From NCBI GenBank assembly GCA_016790285.1, contig JAEUPJ010000029.1:1-64000 (forward strand): DNA of 64,000 nt, written 5' to 3'. Positions within the stretch are counted from its first letter, which is position 1, and each line of letters opens with the position of its first letter. Made by a program: the position numbers and the translations under genes. The notes beneath the pieces were generated by a model that worked only from the letters and a program-made list of their open reading frames with translations, made no database searches and was not told the DNA's origin. Shown in pieces: positions 26,986 to 35,468 of this stretch. The DNA comes from Roseateles sp. (GTDB taxonomy: Bacteria > Pseudomonadota > Gammaproteobacteria > Burkholderiales > Burkholderiaceae_C).

Positions 26986-29199
26986 ATGCAAGAGACACCC
27001 GCCGCCGACGACGACCTGCTCGAACTGCTCGACGAGCCTGAGCATGCCGACGGTGACCATCGCCTGGGTGACCGGCCCTGGCGCATCCTGATCGTCGACG
27101 ACGACGGTGACGTCCACAAGGCCACCGAGCTGGCCATGCAGGGCCTCACCGTCGAAGGCCAGCCCCTCGTCTTCCTGCACGCCTCCTCCGCCGCCCAGGC
27201 GCGCCAGCTGCTCGCCAGCGAGGACGACCTCGCCGTCGTGCTGCTGGATGTCGTCATGGAGAGCGAGGACGCCGGCCTGCAGCTCGTGCGCCACATCCGC
27301 GACGAACTCCGGCTCAACGCCGTGCGCATCGTGCTGCGCACCGGGCAGCCCGGCTATGCACCCGAGATCGAGACGGTGCAGGCCTACGACATCAACGACT
27401 ACAAGACCAAGTCCGAGCTGACCCGCACGCGGCTCTACACGGTGCTGACCGCCGCGGTGCGCTCCTACCGCCAGATCTGCGCGCTGGAGGCCAACCGCCG
27501 CGGGCTGGAGATGATCGTCGAGAGCAGCACGTCGCTGTCGCGCATGCGCGGGCTTTCGCGCTTTGCCGAAGGGGTCGTCACGCAGCTGTGCGCACTGCTG
27601 GGCATCCTGCCCGAGGGCTTGGTGTGCGCCCAGGTCGGCGGCGAGGACGGCGACGAGGTGCGCATCGTCGCCGCCGCGGGCCAATACAGCGGGCTCATCG
27701 ACCGGCCACTGTCGCAGGTCAAGATCGCCGCCGTGCGCGAGCGCCTGGAGCGCTGCCTGCGCGAGCACCAGAACCTCTACGACGACGGCACCTGCCTGTA
27801 CTTCGGCATGGGGCAGGGCCGTGCGATGGCCGCGCTCGTGGACGTCGGCCGCGAGCTCGACGAACTGGATCAGCAGCTGCTGCGCGCCTTCTGCTCCAAC
27901 ATCGCGGTCGGCTTCGAGAACGTGGTGCTCTACAGCCAGCTGCTCGACCAGGCCTACAACGACCCGCTGCTGCGCCTGCCCAACCGCAACCGCTTCGTCG
28001 AGCTGCTCGACAAGAACCTCAAGGACCCCGCCGGTGTCACGCTCGCGCTGATCGACATCGACGACTTCTCCGACATCAACGACGCCTTCGGCCACCACTT
28101 CGGCGACCAGGTCCTGCAGGCCGTCGTGCACCGCATGGCCGAGATGCTCGGCCTGAACACCGCCATGGCGCGCGTGGGTGCCGACACTTTCGGCGTGCTG
28201 GGCGAGCACGCCAAGGTCTGCCCGGAAAGCGTGCAGGCCGTGTTCGCCGAGCCCTTCATCGTGGCCGGCGAGCGGCTGCAGCTGTCGGCCACCACCGGCC
28301 TCGTGCGGCTGGGCGAGTCCAAGGCGGTCGGCTCCGAGCTGCTGCTGGACGCCCAGATCGCCCTCAAGCGCGCCAAGCAGCAGCAGCGCGGCTCATCTCA
28401 GTACTTCTCGGCCGCCATGGGCAGCGACGCGCGCGAGCGCTTCAAGCTGCTCAAGGGCCTGCGCACCGGCTTCGAGGAGAGCCAGCTCTTCGTCGTCTAC
28501 CAGCCCCAGGTGCACCTGGAAACCGGCCGCATCGCCGGCGCCGAGGCGCTGCTGCGCTGGCGCACGGTGGACGGCCGCTTCGTGCCGCCCGACCAGTTCA
28601 TCCCGCTGGCCGAGCAGAGTGGCCTGATCATCCCGATCGGCGAGTTCGTCATGCGCACGGCCTGCAACCAGTTGCGCAAGCTGCGCAGCCTCGGGCACAC
28701 GGACTTCCGCATGGCCGTCAACGTGTCCATGGCGCAGTTCCGCCATCCCGGCTTCATCGACATGCTCGCGCGCTCGCTGCAGGACTGCGACGTGCAGGGG
28801 CAGAACATCGAGCTCGAGATCACCGAGTCCATGGCCATGGAAGACGCCGACCTCGTGCTGCGCGTGCTGGCCGACATCAAGCAGCTCGGCTTCAGCGTGG
28901 CCATCGACGACTTCGGTACCGGCTTCTCCAGCTTGAGCCAGCTGCGCCAGCTGCAGGTGGACCGCCTCAAGATCGACCGTGCCTTCGTGCAGGAGGCGCA
29001 ATCCTCCACCGCCGGCTCCACCATCGCGCAGATGGTCGTCAACCTCGGCCGGGGGCTCGGCCTGACGGTCATCGCCGAAGGCATCGAGACCGAGGAGCAG
29101 CGCCAGTACCTCATCGGGCTGGGCTGCCACGAAGGCCAGGGCTGGCTGTTCGCCAAGCCCATGCCGGCCGAGCAGCTCGAAGCCTGGATGCCGCGCTGA
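26986..29199 (+). CDS. Response regulator with DUF3369, degenerate GGDEF and EAL domains
   Basis: A 737-residue cyclic-di-GMP protein. REC domain at about 30-160 with the phosphoacceptor Asp88 (VVLLDVVMES); a DUF3369 sensor-like domain at about 180-320; a GGDEF domain whose signature is GADTF near residue 395, so cyclase activity is unlikely; and an EAL domain from about 480 with EALLRW, ELEITES, DFGTGFSS and AEGIETEEQ, all needed for phosphodiesterase activity. The protein should therefore lower c-di-GMP when its receiver is phosphorylated. No partner histidine kinase is adjacent; the minus-strand pair that follows has its own OmpR-type regulator. Confidence 0.92.
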   Translation: MQETPAADDDLLELLDEPEHADGDHRLGDRPWRILIVDDDGDVHKATELAMQGLTVEGQPLVFLHASSAAQARQLLASEDDLAVVLLDVVMESEDAGLQLVRHIRDELRLNAVRIVLRTGQPGYAPEIETVQAYDINDYKTKSELTRTRLYTVLTAAVRSYRQICALEANRRGLEMIVESSTSLSRMRGLSRFAEGVVTQLCALLGILPEGLVCAQVGGEDGDEVRIVAAAGQYSGLIDRPLSQVKIAAVRERLERCLREHQNLYDDGTCLYFGMGQGRAMAALVDVGRELDELDQQLLRAFCSNIAVGFENVVLYSQLLDQAYNDPLLRLPNRNRFVELLDKNLKDPAGVTLALIDIDDFSDINDAFGHHFGDQVLQAVVHRMAEMLGLNTAMARVGADTFGVLGEHAKVCPESVQAVFAEPFIVAGERLQLSATTGLVRLGESKAVGSELLLDAQIALKRAKQQQRGSSQYFSAAMGSDARERFKLLKGLRTGFEESQLFVVYQPQVHLETGRIAGAEALLRWRTVDGRFVPPDQFIPLAEQSGLIIPIGEFVMRTACNQLRKLRSLGHTDFRMAVNVSMAQFRHPGFIDMLARSLQDCDVQGQNIELEITESMAMEDADLVLRVLADIKQLGFSVAIDDFGTGFSSLSQLRQLQVDRLKIDRAFVQEAQSSTAGSTIAQMVVNLGRGLGLTVIAEGIETEEQRQYLIGLGCHEGQGWLFAKPMPAEQLEAWMPR

Positions 29200-29206
29200 G
29201 CCGGCC

Positions 29207-29914
29207 TCAGGCCGCCGCGGGCTCCAGCCGGTAGCCCATACCGCGAACGGTCTGGATGAGCGGGCGGGGGTGGCCCTCGTCGATCTTGGCGCGCAACCGC
29301 CGGATGAACACGTCCACGACGTTGGTCAGCGGGTCTTCGTGCGTGCCCCAGACCGTGGCCAGGATGCGCTCGCGGCTGAACAGCCGCCCCGGCGCGCTCA
29401 TCAGGAGCTCCAGCAGCGCCAGCTCGCGCGCTGTCAGCGACAGCGCCCGGCCCCCGCGACTGGCTCGCATCTGGCTGCGGTCGAAGACGAGGTCGTCCAC
29501 GACCAGCTGCGCCGCACGCACGGGCCGCAGGCCTCGACCGCGCCTTGCCAAGGCCTCGATGCGCGCGAGCAGCTCCTCGAACTCGAAGGGCTTGACGAGG
29601 TAGTCGTCGGCGCCGGTGCGCAGGCCCGTGACGCGGTCCTCCAGTGTGCCCAGCGCCGTCAGCATCAGCACCGGCAGGCCGACGCCGGCGGCGCGCAGCG
29701 TCTGGCAGACCTCCAGGCCATTCATGCCCGGCAGCATCAGGTCCAGCAGCAGCAGGGCATCGTCGGCTTCGGCCGCGTTGCCCCAGGCGTCCTGGGCCGC
29801 CGCGAGGGCCTCGGGGCCGGTGCGTGCGAGCTGCACGTGGTAGCCCTCGGCGCGCAGGCCGCGTTCCAGGAAGGCGGCAATGCGTGCATCGTCCTCCGCC
29901 ACGATGAGCTTCAT
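29207..29914 (-). CDS. OmpR/PhoB family response regulator
   Basis: A 235-residue response regulator: receiver with DD at 8-9, phosphoacceptor Asp58 (LLLLDLMLPG) and Lys in VKPFEFEELL, then a winged-helix DNA-binding domain (LTARELALLELLMSAPGRLFSRERIL ... VDVFIRRLRAKID). It is downstream of, and overlaps by four bases, the histidine kinase gene. The kinase promoter region carries several GTTCAT-like units at 11-bp steps, the spacing expected for OmpR-type regulators, so the pair probably controls itself and the adjacent secreted protein. Confidence 0.93.
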   Translation of the reverse strand: MKLIVAEDDARIAAFLERGLRAEGYHVQLARTGPEALAAAQDAWGNAAEADDALLLLDLMLPGMNGLEVCQTLRAAGVGLPVLMLTALGTLEDRVTGLRTGADDYLVKPFEFEELLARIEALARRGRGLRPVRAAQLVVDDLVFDRSQMRASRGGRALSLTARELALLELLMSAPGRLFSRERILATVWGTHEDPLTNVVDVFIRRLRAKIDEGHPRPLIQTVRGMGYRLEPAAA

Positions 29915-31521
29915 GCGACCCCTCCCGCGGCCAGGGGCAGGGTGAGCGTGGCCACCGCGCCGCCGCCGGGGCGGGGTGCCAGGCTCACGTCGCCGTCGTG
30001 GCCCCGCGCCAGCGCCTGCGCGATGGCCAGGCCCAGGCCGCTGCCATCGGCGCGGTGGCGCCGCGCACGCTCGCTGCGCCAGCGGTGCTCGAACACGCGC
30101 GTGCGGTCCTCCGGCGTCAGGCCGATGCCCTCGTCCTCGATGCGCACCTCGGCGCGGCCGGGGCCATCGCCTGCCACCTGGACCGACACGCGCACGGCGC
30201 CGCCGGGGTGGGAGTAGCGCACCGCGTTGTCCAGCAGCGCCATCAGCAGCTGCCGCAGGCGCTGCGCGTCGCCCAGCAGCGGCAAGGCGCGCAGCGGGAT
30301 CTCCGCGTCCGCCAGCGTCACGCCATGCGCAGCCGCCAGCGCCTGCGCCTGCTCCACGGCCTGGGCCAGGGGTTCGCCGAGGTCGAGCGGCACGCGCCGG
30401 ATGTCCACCGACTCGATGTCGCTGCGCGCCACGGTGAGCAGGTCGTCGATGACCCGTCCGAGCTGGCCGGCCGTGTCGGCGATGCGCCGCAGCGCGCCCT
30501 GGTACTCGTCCACCGGCTTGTCGCGCCCGCGCAGCGTCACTTCGGCTTCGCCGCGGATGACGGTCGTGGGCGTGCGCAGCTCGTGGCTGATGTCGGCGAA
30601 CAGCCGCCGGCGTCGTTCTTCGGCCGCCTGCAGGGCCTGCAAGGCCTCGCTGAGCTGCTGCGTGCGGGCGGCCACCTGCTGCTCGAGGTCCTGCCGCGTG
30701 CGCGCGTCACGCTCGCGGTGGGCGGAGAGTTCGGCCGCCATCGCGTTGACGCTGCCGGCCAGCAGTGCGAACTCATCGCGCCCCTGCAGCGGGATGCGGT
30801 GCTCCAGCTCGCCGCGTTGCAGCGCCACCGCGGCGTCGCGCAGGGCGGCCAGTGGCCGGCGCAGGGCGCGGGCGAAGTACAGGGCCAGGGCCAGCGCCAG
30901 GGCGCCGAGCGTGGCGGCAGCGGCCATCCACAACGTGCGCATGCGTGCCATGGCGCGGTCGGTGTCGTCGCGCTTTTCCCGCACCGATTCGGCCTCGCGG
31001 GCCGTGCTCTCGGCCAGCAGCCGGCGCAGGTCGCGGCCCTGGGCCATGTCGAAGTGTTCGCTGGCCGCCGCCCACAGTACGGCAGCGTCGGTGCCGCTGG
31101 CGGGCACCGGGTGTGCGCTCAGTTGCGGCACCAGGGTGTCGAGCTTCTCGTGCAGCACGGCGAGTGCATCACGCCGCTGCAGCTGGCGCTCCCGGGCGCG
31201 CGGGCGGTCGTCCAGCGTGACGGCGCGCGCGGCGAGCTGGTCCAGCCGCTCCAGCGTTGCGCGCATCGACGCCGCCAGCGCCTGCAGCTCCGACAGCTCC
31301 GCGCCGGCACCGAACTCGCGTTGCGCGGCCCAGGCCCGCAGCCGCTGCTTGTCCGCCGAGAGCTGGGCGAAGCCGAGCTGGATGTCCGCCGCCACGCGCC
31401 CGCGCAGCACCTGGTGCTCGGCCACACGCACCGACCACAGCGCCAGCGCGCACTCGGCCACGGCGGCGGCAGCCAGGAAGATGAGGGCCCAGGTCAGGCG
31501 GCGTCCGAACATGGCGGGCAT
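29911..31521 (-). CDS. Sensor histidine kinase
   Basis: A 536-residue inner membrane kinase. An N-terminal helix (LTWALIFLAAAAVAECALAL), a periplasmic helical region of about 170 residues, a second helix (LWMAAAATLGALALALALYFA), HAMP (ALRRPLAALRDAAVAL), a coiled-coil, HisKA with ISHELRTP, and HATPase with DNAVRYS, EDEGIGL and GSGLGLAI. All kinase boxes are present. The start is uncertain: ATG 31521 or 31512 is chosen over a GTG at 31569, which lies inside the operator-like repeats. It is first in an operon with the regulator. Confidence 0.9.
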   Translation of the reverse strand: MPAMFGRRLTWALIFLAAAAVAECALALWSVRVAEHQVLRGRVAADIQLGFAQLSADKQRLRAWAAQREFGAGAELSELQALAASMRATLERLDQLAARAVTLDDRPRARERQLQRRDALAVLHEKLDTLVPQLSAHPVPASGTDAAVLWAAASEHFDMAQGRDLRRLLAESTAREAESVREKRDDTDRAMARMRTLWMAAAATLGALALALALYFARALRRPLAALRDAAVALQRGELEHRIPLQGRDEFALLAGSVNAMAAELSAHRERDARTRQDLEQQVAARTQQLSEALQALQAAEERRRRLFADISHELRTPTTVIRGEAEVTLRGRDKPVDEYQGALRRIADTAGQLGRVIDDLLTVARSDIESVDIRRVPLDLGEPLAQAVEQAQALAAAHGVTLADAEIPLRALPLLGDAQRLRQLLMALLDNAVRYSHPGGAVRVSVQVAGDGPGRAEVRIEDEGIGLTPEDRTRVFEHRWRSERARRHRADGSGLGLAIAQALARGHDGDVSLAPRPGGGAVATLTLPLAAGGVA

Positions 31522-31547
31522 TGTGATGGCGGGGTGGTGCCGCGCGC

Positions 31548-31629
31548 ATGAACGCCAGATGAACGACACATGCGCGGCCGTTCATGCATTCGTCAGGCGC
31601 GGCTCATGCAGGGGCCACTGCCGGTTCAT
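31548..31629. promoter_or_regulatory. Phased 11-bp direct repeats, putative OmpR-type operator array
   Basis: On the plus strand GTTCAT (31580), CGTCAG (31591), GCTCAT (31602) and GTTCAT (31624) occur in steps of 11 or 22 bases. On the minus strand GTTCAT occurs twice 11 bases apart (plus coordinates 31548-31553 and 31559-31564). The array fills the gap between the divergent histidine kinase and secreted protein genes. OmpR/PhoB-type regulators bind such one-turn direct repeats. Confidence 0.6.
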
Positions 31630-31692
31630 GGCCGGGCGGCCCAATGACGTCACGGCGCAAGCGGCGCCGCCACCTTCCAAGGAGTCTTTTCA

Positions 31693-32256
31693 ATGAAGAA
31701 GTCGCTGTCCCTGCTCGCCCTGCCCGCCGCCCTGCTGACGGCCAGCCTGCCTGCCCTGGCCGACGTGCCGGTGGCCAACCGCGCCATCACGCAGGCCGAG
31801 GTGCTGGCCGCGCAGAACGGCTGGTGCAAGGCGCTGCTGGACATCGGTGCGGCGCACGCCAGCGGCGGCCAGGCCGCGGCCAAGGCCCTGGCCGAGAAAG
31901 TCATCGACACGGCCTACGGCTACCAGCTCGGCCCCGTGCTCTTCAAGCCGACGCTGACCGTGGCGCCGCAGACCTTCCGCACCACGCGTGCCGGGGCCCT
32001 GGCCTACTTCGTCGGCGGCGACCCCGCGTTCCCGAAGGACGAGGGCTTCGCACTGAAGGGCTGGACGCGCTGCGAGGTCAGCAACAGTGCCGTGTTCATC
32101 GCGGGCGACTCGGCCAGCACGCAGGGCAATGTCAGCTTCACCGGCAAGGACGGCAAGGTCACGACGGTGGACAAGACCTGGAGCTACGTCAAGGACGACG
32201 CCGGCCGCCTGCGCATCGTGGTGCACCACTCCTCGCTGCCGTACGCGCCCCGCTGA
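31693..32256 (+). CDS. Small exported protein of unknown function
   Basis: A 187-residue protein with a clear signal peptide (MKKSLSLLALPAALLTASLPALA, cut before DVPVAN). The mature part has an alpha-then-beta layout: QAEVLAAQNGWCKALLDIGAAH, TAYGYQLGPVLFKPTLT, and a strand-rich C-terminal half with TRCEVSNSAVFIAGDSA and IVVHHSSLPY. This resembles an NTF2/SnoaL-like fold, but that is an impression. A strong AAGGAG (31679-31684) precedes the ATG. Its promoter region contains the phased repeats, so it is the likely target of the divergent two-component pair. Confidence 0.7.
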   Translation: MKKSLSLLALPAALLTASLPALADVPVANRAITQAEVLAAQNGWCKALLDIGAAHASGGQAAAKALAEKVIDTAYGYQLGPVLFKPTLTVAPQTFRTTRAGALAYFVGGDPAFPKDEGFALKGWTRCEVSNSAVFIAGDSASTQGNVSFTGKDGKVTTVDKTWSYVKDDAGRLRIVVHHSSLPYAPR

Positions 32257-32333
32257 GACCTGGCCTGCGGCTCGCCGCGAGGCCCGTGCGCCGCCTAAAC
32301 TGCGCCGTCGATCCACGACAGCCAGGAGCGTCC

Positions 32334-33551
32334 ATGAGCCTTGCGAAGATCCTCGTCGCCCAGGGGGGCGGCCCGACCGCCGTCATCAACCAGAGCCTGG
32401 TGGGCGTCGTGCTCGAAGCGCGCCGCCAGCCGGGCGTGGGGCGGGTCTACGGTGCGCGCCACGGCGTGCGTGGCATCGTCAACGAGGACTTCGTCGACCT
32501 GACCCAGGAGACGAGCCACAACCTCGAACTCGTGGCCGGCACACCCGCCTCGGCGCTGGGCTCCACGCGCGACAAGCCCGATGCGGCCTACTGCCACGAG
32601 ATCTTCACGGTGCTCCAGGCGCACGAGATCACGCACTTCTTCTACATCGGGGGCAACGACTCCTCCGACACCGTGCGCATCGTCTCGGAAGAGGCGCAGG
32701 CGGCCGGCTACCCGCTGCGCTGCATCCACATCCCCAAGACCATCGACAACGACCTGGTGGGCAACGACCACACGCCGGGCTATGCGTCCGCGGCGCGCTT
32801 CGTCGCCCAGGCCTTTGCCGGCGCCAACCTCGACAACGCAGCCCTGCCCGGCGTCTATGTCGGCGTGGTCATGGGCCGCCACGCCGGCTTCCTGACGGCC
32901 GCTTCAGCGCTGGGCAAGAAGTTCGACGATGACGGCCCGCACCTCATCTACCTGCCCGAGCGCGACTTCGACAACGAGCGCTTCCTGCGCGACGTGAAAG
33001 CCACGCACGAGCGCTACGGCCGCTGTGTCATCGCCGTCAGCGAGGGCATCCATGACGCCTCGGGCACGCCCATGCTCTCCAAGCTGGCCGGCGACCTGGA
33101 GCGCGATGCCCACGGTAACGTGCAGCTCAGCGGCACCGGCGCGCTGGCCGACCTGCTGTGCGAGGAGATCAAGGCCAAACTCGGCATCAAGCGCGTGCGC
33201 GGCGACACCTTCGGCTATCTGCAGCGCAGCTTTCTCGGCTGCGTGAGCGACGTCGACCAGCGCGAGGCCCGCGAGGTGGGCGAGAAGGCCGTGCAGTACG
33301 CCTTCCACGGCGACCGCGACGGCTCGGTCGCCATCCAGCGCGTGGGCTACTACTCGGTGGACTACGCGCTGCTGCCGCTGGCCGCCGTGGCCGGCAAGAC
33401 GCGCACGATGGAAGACCACTTCATCAACGACGCCGGCACCGACGTGACCGACGCCTTCCGCCTGTACCTGCGCCCGCTGCTGGGCTCGGGCATGCCGGAT
33501 GCGTTCCGGCTGCGGCCCAACCCGGTGCCGAAGGTGTTGAACCGCGGCTGA
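32334..33551 (+). CDS. pfp: 6-phosphofructokinase, pyrophosphate-type
   Basis: A 405-residue phosphofructokinase of the long clade. ILVAQGGGPTAVINQSLVG opens the protein; IGGNDSSDT at 105-113 carries Asp109 where ATP-dependent enzymes have Gly (GGDGS), and PKTIDND is at 135-141. This pattern points to PPi as phosphoryl donor, so the step can run both ways between fructose-6-P and fructose-1,6-bisP. ATG 32334 lies 8 bases after a GGAG. The gene stands alone between the secreted protein and a convergent lipoprotein gene. Confidence 0.88.
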   Translation: MSLAKILVAQGGGPTAVINQSLVGVVLEARRQPGVGRVYGARHGVRGIVNEDFVDLTQETSHNLELVAGTPASALGSTRDKPDAAYCHEIFTVLQAHEITHFFYIGGNDSSDTVRIVSEEAQAAGYPLRCIHIPKTIDNDLVGNDHTPGYASAARFVAQAFAGANLDNAALPGVYVGVVMGRHAGFLTAASALGKKFDDDGPHLIYLPERDFDNERFLRDVKATHERYGRCVIAVSEGIHDASGTPMLSKLAGDLERDAHGNVQLSGTGALADLLCEEIKAKLGIKRVRGDTFGYLQRSFLGCVSDVDQREAREVGEKAVQYAFHGDRDGSVAIQRVGYYSVDYALLPLAAVAGKTRTMEDHFINDAGTDVTDAFRLYLRPLLGSGMPDAFRLRPNPVPKVLNRG

Positions 33552-33563
33552 GCGGCGGGCGAG

Positions 33564-35381
33564 TTACCGTTCGCCCACGAACATCCAGCGCCCCATCAGG
33601 CTGCCACCGCCCGCGCCGACGAAAGCGCCGAAATGCGTCGTCTGCGCGTGGTGGACGGCGCCTGAAAAGCACGGCCGCTCCTTGACGAACTGCCCGTCCT
33701 GGTAGGCGCCGGGCAGCCAATCACCCTGCAGCACCCCCTGGAAGAGCCGGGGCTGGGTGCTGGCATTGAGTTGTGCGGTCAGGCCGCAGACGCCGAGCGT
33801 GCCGGTATTCGCCGCCAGGAAGACGAAGTTGGGAAGCCCTGGAAAAAGCGAGGCAGACACGCGGGTGACGTCCGACGACGTGTCGATGCTGGCCAAAGTG
33901 GGCGTCGAGACGCCGCTGGCGCTCTCGAAGGTGGCCTCGTGAAGCAGCGACTCGAACGTGCGGAACGGATAGCCCGAGCCGCTGGGCAGGGCGATCCAGA
34001 ACTCGCTGGCCCCTGTCGCGGCATTGCGCGTCGACGAGATGAGGATGGGCCCGTCCGGCGTGCGGGCGGCCCGCAAGCGCATGACCTTGTCCTTCGCGAC
34101 CAGCTCGACCTCACTGCCCACCAGGGCGGCCTCGAAGCGGCTCAAGCGCGCCGCCGGGCATTGCTCGAACGGCAGCGGTGCGTCGGGCAGGCACAGCTGC
34201 AGGACACCGGCCTGGAAGCGCGCCGAGCCGACGTAGGCGCCCGTGGGCCGGCCCGTCGCATCGGCGCGCGACCCCAGCACGTTGAAGGTGAAGCCGTCGA
34301 GCTCCTGCAGTTGCGTGACGAGCTGGCGCGGGGCGAGGTAGGGCTTGCGCACGCCGCCGATGTCCAGCCCCAGCAGCATCACGGGGCTCCAGAAGCTGAT
34401 GGTGCCCCGGCCCCACGCCGGCGTCACGCTGCCGGGCGCGCCCAGGACGCCTTGGCCCGTGACGTCGACCGAGACCTCCACCCGGTAGTCCAGGCCGGGC
34501 GCCATCACCCTCAACGGCGCTGTAGAGCCGATGCTGAGCCGGTAGTCGCGGCCTTCCAGGTCGGTCATGAAGAGATGCTCGGTGCTGGCTTGGCCGCTGC
34601 GTGCGGAGTCGTTGCCGGGATCCGGGTCGCCTGCTGCCGCGATGCGGGCGACAACACCCCTCAGGCGGGGATCAGCCGCATCCGCCTTCACGCGCAGCCG
34701 CAGCGAGCCCCCCGCGGGGACCCGGGGCAGCTTCATCGTCTCAGCCAGCGTGGCAGGGCAGAGGGCGCCCCCCGTGGCCGTGCAGCCGGCGATCTGCAAG
34801 GTCTGCGGAGATGCAGAGAGCAGCTCCCACGTCGCGTCGGTCGCGTCGTCCGGGCCCTGGTTGGTCAGCGTGACCTCGTGGACGAAGGCTTCGTCGGGCG
34901 CGCCGACCGTGACGGCCAGGTCTGCGACGTAGGCCGTCAGGTCCTGGCGCCACACACCGCTCAGCCCGGTCGCGCTGAACTGCCAGTCGTTGCGCACCGC
35001 GCCGCGGTAGCCCGGCTTGACGCGCAGGGGCTGGCGCAGCACCACGCTGGCGCCCGCCGGGATCTCGGCAATGTCCACGCCGCCGTCGCTGCGCGGCGTG
35101 CAGCCGGCAGATTCGCAGGCCAGCGGCAGCTGCAGCACCTGGGCGTCCGGGCTCGCTACGGACACGACCACGGCCCGGGCGCTCGCATCGCCCGTATTGC
35201 GTACCTCGATGCGCTGGGCGTGCACCACGCCGCTCGGTGCGCGGCTCGCATCGTCCGCCGCGGCGGTGATCTGCAGCCGAGCTGTCGGCATGGGTGCGGG
35301 CGTGCTGGCGCCGCCGCTGCCACCGCATCCGCTCAGTGCGCCACCGACGACACAAGCGAGTGCAATTCCAATCCGCCTCAT
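33564..35381 (-). CDS. Large exported lipoprotein with repeated beta-sandwich-like segments
   Basis: A 605-residue protein starting with a lipoprotein signal (MRRIGIALACVVGGALSGC; LSGC lipobox, Cys19), followed by a flexible Gly/Ser/Pro stretch. Residues 35-250 hold repeated segments like IEVRNTGDASARAVVVSV and HEVTLTNQGPDDATDATWEL, as in DUF11/CARDB-type beta-sandwich repeats that often carry surface or polymer-binding proteins. The C-terminal half (DYRLSIGSTAPLRVMAPG onward) is not recognised. Monocistronic and convergent with pfp. Confidence 0.65.
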   Translation of the reverse strand: MRRIGIALACVVGGALSGCGGSGGASTPAPMPTARLQITAAADDASRAPSGVVHAQRIEVRNTGDASARAVVVSVASPDAQVLQLPLACESAGCTPRSDGGVDIAEIPAGASVVLRQPLRVKPGYRGAVRNDWQFSATGLSGVWRQDLTAYVADLAVTVGAPDEAFVHEVTLTNQGPDDATDATWELLSASPQTLQIAGCTATGGALCPATLAETMKLPRVPAGGSLRLRVKADAADPRLRGVVARIAAAGDPDPGNDSARSGQASTEHLFMTDLEGRDYRLSIGSTAPLRVMAPGLDYRVEVSVDVTGQGVLGAPGSVTPAWGRGTISFWSPVMLLGLDIGGVRKPYLAPRQLVTQLQELDGFTFNVLGSRADATGRPTGAYVGSARFQAGVLQLCLPDAPLPFEQCPAARLSRFEAALVGSEVELVAKDKVMRLRAARTPDGPILISSTRNAATGASEFWIALPSGSGYPFRTFESLLHEATFESASGVSTPTLASIDTSSDVTRVSASLFPGLPNFVFLAANTGTLGVCGLTAQLNASTQPRLFQGVLQGDWLPGAYQDGQFVKERPCFSGAVHHAQTTHFGAFVGAGGGSLMGRWMFVGER

Positions 35382-35468
35382 CTCTTTTTCTCCCTGAACG
35401 GGAAGCTTAGCCCAGGGCCTGGGCGCGCCCCACCCGTACGCAGGCGTGCGTGTGGGTCCGGGCCTGCC

